Source: Phoronis australis | Taxonomy: Eukaryota; Phoronida; Phoronidae | Direction of reading: 5' to 3' | Assembly (NCBI GenBank): GCA_002633005.1 | Contig: NMRA01000370.1 | Coordinates: 64,229 to 128,228 of the forward strand | DNA: 64,000 nt | Part shown: positions 57,003 to 64,000 of the stretch, in pieces | Layout of the letters: the number at the start of each line of letters is the position of its first letter | Position numbering within the stretch: position 1 is the first letter of the stretch | Translations under genes and position numbers: made by a program | The notes under the pieces: generated by a model | What the model saw: the letters and a program-made list of their open reading frames with translations, nothing else | Databases searched by the model: none | What the model was told of the DNA's origin: nothing

Positions 57003-58430
57003 TTACCATATTCGCCGTAATAACCGCCCAGGGAGCTTAGAAAAGTTGGGTTCGGGGGGGGCGCTTATTATAACCCAAGGCGTTTGAAACCCGGTCTCCG
57101 AAACGGGTGAAATCGGAAGCTAAGATTCATCAAATTTACGCTCTGTGACGTATCTGTAATCTATGAAAGACTTTCTACAAAACTGTGGTGCATTGCTATC
57201 AAACTTTGCTGCTAAATTACGATCATTTTACAGAAAATTGTGCTGAAATCCCAAGGCGAAAACTCGCCAACTCACTGCCTCGAAATCGCCGTATTCGATA
57301 TGGTGACTGCAATGTTTGAATAAAAATAGTTTCGACTAAAGCAAATTACCTGAAGTCTTCATTAAGTTTTCTAAGTAGCGTCCCTAAGATTTTTTTACGC
57401 TCCCGTGGAGTCTTGATTAACGGCAGGTTTAAGTACAAGTCTGTGGAACATCGTGCCATCTACATGTATGATTGGCAACACGGCGAGAAAAATGTCTGGA
57501 CGAACACACATGTTGTTGTCACGTGACGTTTGTTTTGAAGTTCGTCTGCATTTGTGAGTAAGCGAGCGCGTGCGTGTCACCAGAGTTCATTTGCCAAAGC
57601 AAAGACCGTCTTTTGGCCAGAGCCACGCAATCTAACGAGCTAGTAAGATGTGCATTGTGTCTAAAGAAATTTGCACAAGCAGTAGACCTAAATCAGAGCG
57701 TGTTTCATTCAGCACTTTCCGGACTCTTGTGCTAAAAACGTTCGACATTTGTCTTGGTAAGGCCCGTATTAGTCGCCGTGTAGCTGGATGCGTACGTAAC
57801 TATCTGACAATTATTTTTCGGTGTAAGTGTGTGTAAGCATTCACTCTCAGTTGTCATTTTATCGGATATTTGGCTTAAAACCACCAATTATGGTTAATCA
57901 AACAATCTATCTCAAAAATAACGCAAACATGTTTTATAGTATTAGAAATTGTCGGAAATTAGTGCCAATATTCATTTCTTACCGATGCTATGCTACCGGT
58001 TTCATGAATGGATAGTCTTTGATGACAGGTTCATGTATGTAGCACGCGCTTCCTGGCCACGTGCGTTTAACACCGAGTTATTTTTATTCATGAGACAGTC
58101 GATGTGTCTGTACTGAAAGGTCAGACCATAGTGGGACACAGTCGTCGCGAGAGTAGCAACGCTGTTGCATTCTTTTTGAAGCGCTGCGTTACTTTGAAGT
58201 GTATAGTCACGGCTAAATACAAACGTAGCAGTGCCGCTGGTGGTCTAGAAAACCCGTGCAAAATTTTTTTGATAAATTGAAGACGTTACTGTAGCCGAGT
58301 TTTAGGACTGTAGGTACGGCAATGTTCGCATGTACACATTCATGGACTGGGCGCTTATTTCAGCAAAGTCTGGAAACTCGTGGGGGGGCACTTATAGGAG
58401 CATGGGCGATTATTACGGCGAATACGGTAA
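57003..58430. mobile_element. Non-autonomous DNA transposon T1 with 28-bp inverted ends
   Basis: TTACCATATTCGCCGTAATA at 57003 is inverted at 58403-58430 (TATTACGGCGAATACGGTAA). The paired ends continue to CGCCCA / TGGGCG and to a G-run plus GCGCTTATTATAA / CACTTATAGGAG. No transposase-like frame of any length is present inside the 1.43 kb, so it must be mobilised in trans if at all. A truncated relative lies at 53309-53940. Confidence 0.8.
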
Positions 58431-59689
58431 ACCAGACTCTACAGGTTGGCTTGTCACATGGTGTCATTTTGTGCACTGAGCACGATCTTCAAAAATAAAA
58501 AATGCCAATGCTTTGCAAACCAAAAATCACTTCACATCTGAGTAAGGAACAAACTGAGACTAATTTTAGAGTGGTAAGTGGTTTAAATAAAAAATTTGCT
58601 TCTTGCGCGTAACCCATGTTTTATAGCCAGTCTTTTGATAGTAGTGTGTGTAGGAATTACCAGTTGCTACACCATTAAATTTCTGTATTAATTTTTGCTT
58701 TCATGTGATGCTGTGTCTTCTGGTGAACTAAGTATAACCAGCTGCATGAATTATGCAAATGAGTATGAGAAGTACAGGAAAGCAGATTGTGATACCTTTT
58801 TAACTGTTTTATACAAATTGACGTACAATTTGTCACTTTTGCAGTTTTTCCAGGAATGTTACCATGAAACAAATTAGTAACTGTTTCAGATATTGTTTTG
58901 TGACATCAACACACTACCAAACTCGAGCTAAGAATCGTCTAAAAATTTCTTGATCTCTATTTTATCTGTAAATAGGCAAACAATAATTTTAGTTGTCTGT
59001 AGTCTAGTGTGTTGAGTATGTATAACGATAATTTAAAAATATGCTCAAATTGTATTCTCAGTTTTTAAAATGGCTTAATATCCACATGGAATTTTCATTA
59101 ACAATTTTTTTTTACTGTGAAATATTGTTATCAGGTCTGACACACAGTCTGTGTGTCAATCGTTTCTGTTCCGTATTTCTATTTGGAGACATAGTTCTCT
59201 GGAGTTCACTGGGTAGTCACAAGGTGGCTATTTCATAATTTGTTTATTCACTAGAGATGTCATGCTAAAGTTGCTACTTACAGGTCTAATGTGTTGACAG
59301 GATGTATGTCAAACATAAATCATATTTTGCATCCAGGATAATAATTTGTTCAGTTACGATAATTTATGGTATCTATGCATTGTTCCTGATGCTTACGTCA
59401 TTGTGAAGTCTACCATGACAAAATTACTTAGTGAAAGAAATGATTTGTACAATTTTCCTGCCATAGCATGACATGACGACAATTAATGACATGTAAATTT
59501 GCTGTAAGTACCAAGGTTCAGTGAGCTAGGAAATAACAACCCTCTGGAATAGCCTTGACCTTCCGTGTTGTTACGGGCGAGAACATTAATGTCTGCGCCT
59601 CTGTAAGTGGAAAATTAAGCTTCCGAGGAATTCCCTGTTGTTTTTCTGGGAGTTGGTAATTTGATGTAGGATCTTGCACAGCTCTCTAT

Positions 59690-59825
59690 GTATTTAACCA
59701 AACATTTGCAAAACTCAACTCTTTCACTTGTATGTATTTTCTGAAAGTCGAAAGCCTTCAGAATTTGATTTCTGACATTACCGATCTGCTGTTAATTGGG
59801 TTATATGACCTTGTCTTTAATAACG
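59690..59825 (+). repeat. Dispersed repeat R1, copy H (fragment)
   Basis: CCAAACATTTGCAAAACTCA, AAAGCCTTCAGAATTTGATT, TTAATTGGGTTATATGACCT and TGTCTTTAATAACG give the front part of R1 only. It breaks off just before the 32-bp minisatellite. Confidence 0.65.
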
Positions 59826-59902
59826 CTTAGCGCGGCTGTTTCGAAAGTCAGCTATTCCCTTAGCGGACCACTGAAATTAACCATTCCGCTCTCCTTTGAC
59901 AT

Positions 59903-60062
59903 GTTACACTGTGGGTGTGGTCTGATATCCACAAGTAACACTGTGGGCGTTGTCTGATATTGACAAGTAGCAATGTGGGCGTGGTCTGTTATTGACAAGT
60001 AACATTGTGGGCGTGGTCTGATCTCGACAAGTAACACTGTGGGTGTGGTCTGCTATGACTTG
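59903..60062 (+). repeat. Minisatellite, 32-bp unit x5
   Basis: Units with AACACTGTGGGCGTGGTCTG at their core start at 59903, 59935, 59967, 59999 and 60031, each 32 bases. They differ at several positions, so the array is older than the one at 56649. Confidence 0.92.
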
Positions 60063-60617
60063 TCAGTTTTTCTCAAGCCTTGAAATTATTTCCAAGTAAG
60101 GTACAAGACGAGACTGGTTTTATATCAGTACGTTGCCTTAATGAAGCCGTGAGTTTGATGGAACGCATAGGTTTATTGCCGCTTTACCCTCCAAAATCAT
60201 CGTTTTTCTGTTTTTCAAGCACTGTGAATAATTGAGGCCTACTTCTGTATTGCTTTGTGGCAGTGGAAAGGTAAAGTGATAATTATTATGAAGGGAAGTT
60301 TTTCAATATCGATTTTTGTTCAAGGGTTGACATAAAGCTTTCTATGTATGTTCCTTATTTATTAATAAGTGCTAAATAAGCAAAGGATTTCCTTTAATTC
60401 ATTTTTTAGTAGTTGGTGTGAGTCCATTCTTGGGGCCCATATCTTTGAAGACACAACTACAGAAACTTAATGTAAAGATTAAATTTTTCATAATTTCATA
60501 CAGTCAAACAAGGTATCTTGACTGAGTGTCAGTTCAACAAATATCTTAAGGAATGTAGTACCCCTAGTGGGCAATATGCAAACTAAAAATTCAGCTCTAC
60601 AGTTAAGGACCCCATAG

Positions 60618-60830
60618 AGGCGGCAATGTAGCCTAGTGGCATAAGTGTCTATTTCCTTTACTCGAGATCGTGTATTCAAGTCCCACTGGCACACACTGCT
60701 AGACCCTCAAATCAGATCTCCAGCTCCTCAGCTCGGTTGTAACTATCCATTAATAAAGCATAAAAATGGTTTCAGGTGGTCAATGCACACCCAAGCAGCC
60801 TGTGCACATCTGGTACAACGTGTATTAGAC
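60618..60830 (+). mobile_element. tRNA-derived SINE, copy 3
   Basis: Forward orientation: GGCGGCAATGTAGCCTAGTG head, GTATTCAAGTCCCACTGGCA B-box region, ACTGCTAGACCCTC, then GTTGTAACTATCCATTAATA, AAGCATAAAAATGGTTTCAG, GGTGGTCAATGCAC and CATCTGGTACAACGTGTA. The block order matches copies 1 and 2 reversed. Confidence 0.82.
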
Positions 60831-61636
60831 AGCTTGCAACTACTTTTTAACATCATCGATCCCATAGCAGATCAACCTTTCGAGACTTGCAGTTGTCCAG
60901 TTTTCAGTCAGATGACCGCGTCTTCAGGTTGGCTTCCATTTAAGTAATTATGATTGGCTATGTAAGCAGAAATGAGTTAGCACTCATGGTATGCGAGGTC
61001 AGTTTTCACATCAACAATAACAACAGATGTTGCCTTTTTCACAAATCGTTCACATGTTGTTCGTCTTCGGTGTTCATTTTGAGAATTGACAGTCTTTTAT
61101 GGAAACAGTTTCCACCAATTACCTATGCCAAGTCTAGCCTACACGAAGATCGTCACCAAATGCATTCGAGTGTCCCGTTTGACATACATGGATTGCACAT
61201 AGATGGGCCACTCAGATGGGGTTTTCTTGGCACATTCCATATAGGAGATAGTCATATTTCTATTCAATTCTCTCGCGCAGTATATTTTGTGGATAAGAAA
61301 TGGTAAATGGTTGAATGTTCTTTTTACTGCAACAGCTGCAGGGTTATTTCCGTGACGCGCATGTAGTCTTACCCAATGTCAATGCTTTTAAGGATGGGTT
61401 CCATTTTTATCATGCTACGGTATAAAGAATGTATATCTTAGTTTCCCTGCCGCACGCATACATAAAAGTACAAGTTCTTCAAAATACATAGGTATTGCAA
61501 TCTCACCTATTGTCTTCCGCCTAAAAGTATCATTTGATCCTTTAGTTATAAAGGAGTGTAAAATTGCTCATTGACTGGCTCAATTTTACCCAATCCCTGT
61601 TTGATGTCATGAATGCAATCCAACTAGAGTTCTTGA

Positions 61637-62869
61637 TCACAGTTGAATTTCGGCATTGAATTTGTCGTTATTGTGATTCACCTCCGGTTTGGTAAACGGC
61701 ACGGTCTCGTCATTCTGTCTGCCATTGGTCTGTCCGTACATCAGTGAGATGACAGAACCTCCTGATGGCTGAAGATCCAGTGAATTACAGTTCAAGCGTG
61801 TAACTTTTGACGTGTAGGACATCTCGCTGGCACGACGATGGTCGCTCATTTCGGATGGCCATCCCAGGGCATCCATGGAACAGCAACGGCAAAGGACCTT
61901 GCGACATTCTGTGCGAAAACGCTGTCCGAACAGATAGTACGGCACAAAGTTGATGGCTGAGTTGAGTGTAATGAGGAAGTTGGTCGCCTCGCCAAGATTA
62001 TGAATGGACGGGTTGGTGAAAACGAGGCTTGGGTCAAATGCCCAGATTACACGCGACACCAACGCCGGCACCTGGCATATGAAGAAGATGACGACAACAC
62101 CTATGAGCATGATAGTGGTGTCATTGCGCTTCCTGTCGTTGGCGTTAATCTGACGACCTTTTTTACGAGACTTGTGCACAGCGTAGATGAGGAAGCCATT
62201 GAAGACAGCGAGGGCAATGAATGGAACGCCGCAGACAAAAGTGAAGTAGAGCCAGGAATGGAATATTTGACGAAACGTTGGGCTTTTACCGAATGCTGTG
62301 AGCTGCGGAGCGAAGTGTGTGATATTCTTGATGTGGATAGCGTGCGTCTCATACTCAAAGAACTTGGGTATGTTGAAGAGTAATCCGCTGGCGTAGAGCA
62401 CACCTATGGTTATGCGTGCCCGCAATTTCGTGCACAAACGCTGCGCTTGGAACGGAAAGCAGATCATGATGAAGCGGTCTACAGTGAACGCAAGTGTTAG
62501 CCACACGGAGGTAACCTGGAACGTGGTGGCGAACGGATGCATCCATGGGAACAGGTGGGCGTACAAGGGGCCTGTCTGCCATGGCTTCAGATCGGACATT
62601 TTTGTGTCTTCTGCCACAATAATGATTGTGAAGACGAGAACGAGTAGATCGCAGATGGCTAGTCCTGTCAGGTAGATATAAGTGGTCGAGTTGAGAGATT
62701 TACGCGTCAACACAACAAGAGAGAGCAAATTACCGACGAGTCCCAAGCAGCAGACGACAATTGTTGCTATGGCTACTTGATACGTGATCAGCGAATTTTG
62801 TTCACCAACATCTCTGTCTTCTGTGAAATTGGACATCGTTATGATGCTCAAATCGTATGTCTGATCCAT
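61637..62869 (-). CDS. Rhodopsin-class peptide GPCR, FMRFamide-receptor-like
   Basis: An intronless 410-residue seven-helix receptor, probably for a neuropeptide at the plasma membrane. Visible features: N-glycosylation sites at N14 (NFT) and N182 (NIT); TM1 with GN at 46-47; LAICDLL in TM2 (D74); DRF at 131-133 in place of DRY, followed by CFPFQAQRLC, a pattern close to the CHPL.AQR of FMRFamide receptors; CQVP at 265-268 in TM6; and NFVPY at 307-311 in place of NPxxY, followed by LFGQRFR. The tail has a Cys cluster (LCRCC) that may be lipidated. No Cys occurs before TM3 or in the second extracellular loop. The start is the first ATG; M12 is an alternative. Family is confident; ligand class is inference. 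Confidence 0.9.
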   Translation of the reverse strand: MDQTYDLSIITMSNFTEDRDVGEQNSLITYQVAIATIVVCCLGLVGNLLSLVVLTRKSLNSTTYIYLTGLAICDLLVLVFTIIIVAEDTKMSDLKPWQTGPLYAHLFPWMHPFATTFQVTSVWLTLAFTVDRFIMICFPFQAQRLCTKLRARITIGVLYASGLLFNIPKFFEYETHAIHIKNITHFAPQLTAFGKSPTFRQIFHSWLYFTFVCGVPFIALAVFNGFLIYAVHKSRKKGRQINANDRKRNDTTIMLIGVVVIFFICQVPALVSRVIWAFDPSLVFTNPSIHNLGEATNFLITLNSAINFVPYYLFGQRFRTECRKVLCRCCSMDALGWPSEMSDHRRASEMSYTSKVTRLNCNSLDLQPSGGSVISLMYGQTNGRQNDETVPFTKPEVNHNNDKFNAEIQL

Positions 62870-63435
62870 TATGTTAGTACAGAATCCAACTTAAGTTGAG
62901 TGTGGCTTGTAATCATTTCCTTTTCTTTCTGCGATTTACTCCTTGTTGAGGGAACTTGAAACTTGCATCGTCAAGATATGAAACAATTCCCCGTCCCTTG
63001 GGGTTGGTCTTCAATAGTCAGATATCAGATGATTTGGCAGAAAACCAGCCCTGTTGATTGATGATCGATGTACTCTTTGTTAATCTGTAATGAGCAGACG
63101 AATGGTGAACTCAGGTAATTTTACTGGCTCAGACTGACTCGGGAATTGAATGTTTCACAAATTGATAAATTAGATGCATCTGCATCTCATGGGAAACTTT
63201 TTGTCTCGGTAAAAGTAATGGGCTTTAAAAGGTATGATAAAGTCTCGTCAATTTTGGAAAAAATTGCTAAAATTTGTATTTTTTCATTTTTCAAAGGCCT
63301 CTTACATAGTTATGAATGCCCACAATTTCTCAGAATCATTGCCTGAGGGTGGCTATGGTTTAGATCTTAAAAGTTTATTTTTAAATAAGATACGTATCAC
63401 AAAATAAATGCTATAACATTTTAAACATCGGCCAT
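62870..63435. other. Upstream region of the GPCR
   Basis: AT-rich sequence upstream of the minus-strand GPCR start. It would hold its promoter and 5' UTR. I see no clear TATA box at a convincing distance, no exon and no repeat. Confidence 0.5.
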
Positions 63436-63439
63436 AATT

Positions 63440-63960
63440 GTGTCCCAAATTGGTGAAGATGTTACTATAAACATTATATTTTGACAAATTAAAATTTTGT
63501 CCAATTTTGGCCAACATGGGAATATCGTATCTAAGGGAGTAGGATGTAACTTCCAGGTGCTTCACGCACTGTTCTCCGAATTGCTGCGGGGAATTTGAAA
63601 TGTACAACTTTTGCTTGAGGGGCTATCAAGAACAGGACTGATATGATTTTATGAAAAAAAATCAAAAATTGCATAAAGAAAAAATGAAATGATAATTTAA
63701 AAAACAGTGTCAGTGTTTTGCTCTTCATTTTGGGCATTTAGATTAAGAAAATTTGGATAATTGTTATCGATAGCATTGTTTTGTTTCGTTTCACTAAATT
63801 TTACTGAAAAGACAAGGTCACGTGATCCAATTAATAGAAATTAAATTCTATAGGCTTTCTACTGTCAGAAGATAAGTATTTTTGCCAAGTTAAATTCAAA
63901 AGTTTTGTACTTAATTTTTAGTGTTCTCACTCGTTGGTATGGTCCAACATACTGATTAAA
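63440..63960 (-). repeat. Dispersed repeat R1, copy I (nearly full length, inverted)
   Basis: Reverse-orientation landmarks in order: TTTGGCCAACATGGGAATAT, CACGCACTGTTCTCCGAATT, TTGCTTGAGGGGCTATC, GAAAAAAAATCAAAAATTGC, ATCGATAGCATTG, AAGGTCACGTGATCCAATTA and AATTCTATAGGCTTTCTACT. It is the most complete copy in this orientation and runs toward the right edge. Confidence 0.75.
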
Positions 63961-64000
63961 CCAATAAAGTGCAAGACGAAAGTAATCAGCCAAGATACCA

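Larger units (their letters stand above)
52859..61636. other. Gene-poor, repeat-rich stretch; GTF3C1 3' end not found
   Basis: After the donor GTGAGTAG at 52859, no further exon with both convincing homology and splice sites was found. Contents: a truncated TIR element (53309-53940), MITE M1 copy 2, a 20-bp minisatellite, a full TIR element (57003-58430), an R1 fragment, a 32-bp minisatellite and a SINE. A plus-strand frame at 56868-57000 reading GRPWKAVRT recalls the C-terminal family motif but is very weak. Confidence 0.55.

Noticed and set aside
62000-62383. 127-aa plus-strand frame
   Set aside because: Antisense shadow of the GPCR coding sequence.

Overview
This is eukaryotic nuclear DNA from an invertebrate animal. 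Genes are split by many GT-AG introns, intergenic and intronic DNA is AT-rich and crowded with short repeats, and the recognisable proteins are animal types: GTF3C1, TMEM115 and a rhodopsin-class peptide GPCR of the FMRFamide-receptor kind. A marine invertebrate deuterostome (hemichordate, cephalochordate or echinoderm) would fit, but the sequence alone does not settle the taxon. No bacterial, viral, CRISPR or plasmid content was seen.

Layout. (1) 1348-2876 (+) is the terminal coding exon of an unrecognised protein whose earlier exons lie left of the window. (2) 2877-8774 has no gene I can support; it holds a 23-bp minisatellite and a ~408-bp direct duplication abutting a single N, probably an assembly fault. 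(3) TMEM115 lies on the minus strand in three coding exons between 12410 and 8775. (4) About 1 kb separates it from GTF3C1, which runs head-to-head on the plus strand. I could follow 33 coding exons from 13431 to 52858 (1,720 codons), with reading phase matching at every junction. The conserved extreme C-terminus was not found. (5) 52.9-61.6 kb holds no supported exon but carries a 1.4-kb terminal-inverted-repeat element, a truncated relative, MITEs, a tRNA-derived SINE and minisatellites. (6) 61637-62869 (minus) is an intronless 410-residue GPCR.

Biology. GTF3C1 is the largest, box-B-binding subunit of TFIIIC, which recruits RNA polymerase III to tRNA genes. TMEM115 is a Golgi membrane protein. 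They share a short intergenic region with a GGAAGTGACGTCA (ETS/CRE-like) site just before the TMEM115 start, suggesting a bidirectional promoter. The GPCR is functionally unrelated.

The repeats are the richest layer. There is a tRNA-headed SINE family (three copies, one nested in another repeat with a target-site duplication), an inverted pair of tRNA-Ala-like modules, a ~560-bp palindrome in a TMEM115 intron, several MITE families, a ~450-bp dispersed family with about nine copies, and an unusual number of CTAGTGG/CCACYAGGGGG sites resembling the CTCF core. I found no convincing new multi-gene system. The best leads are the repeat-borne CTCF-like sites, the tRNA-like repeats lying inside the gene for the TFIIIC subunit that reads such sequences, and the unidentified first gene.
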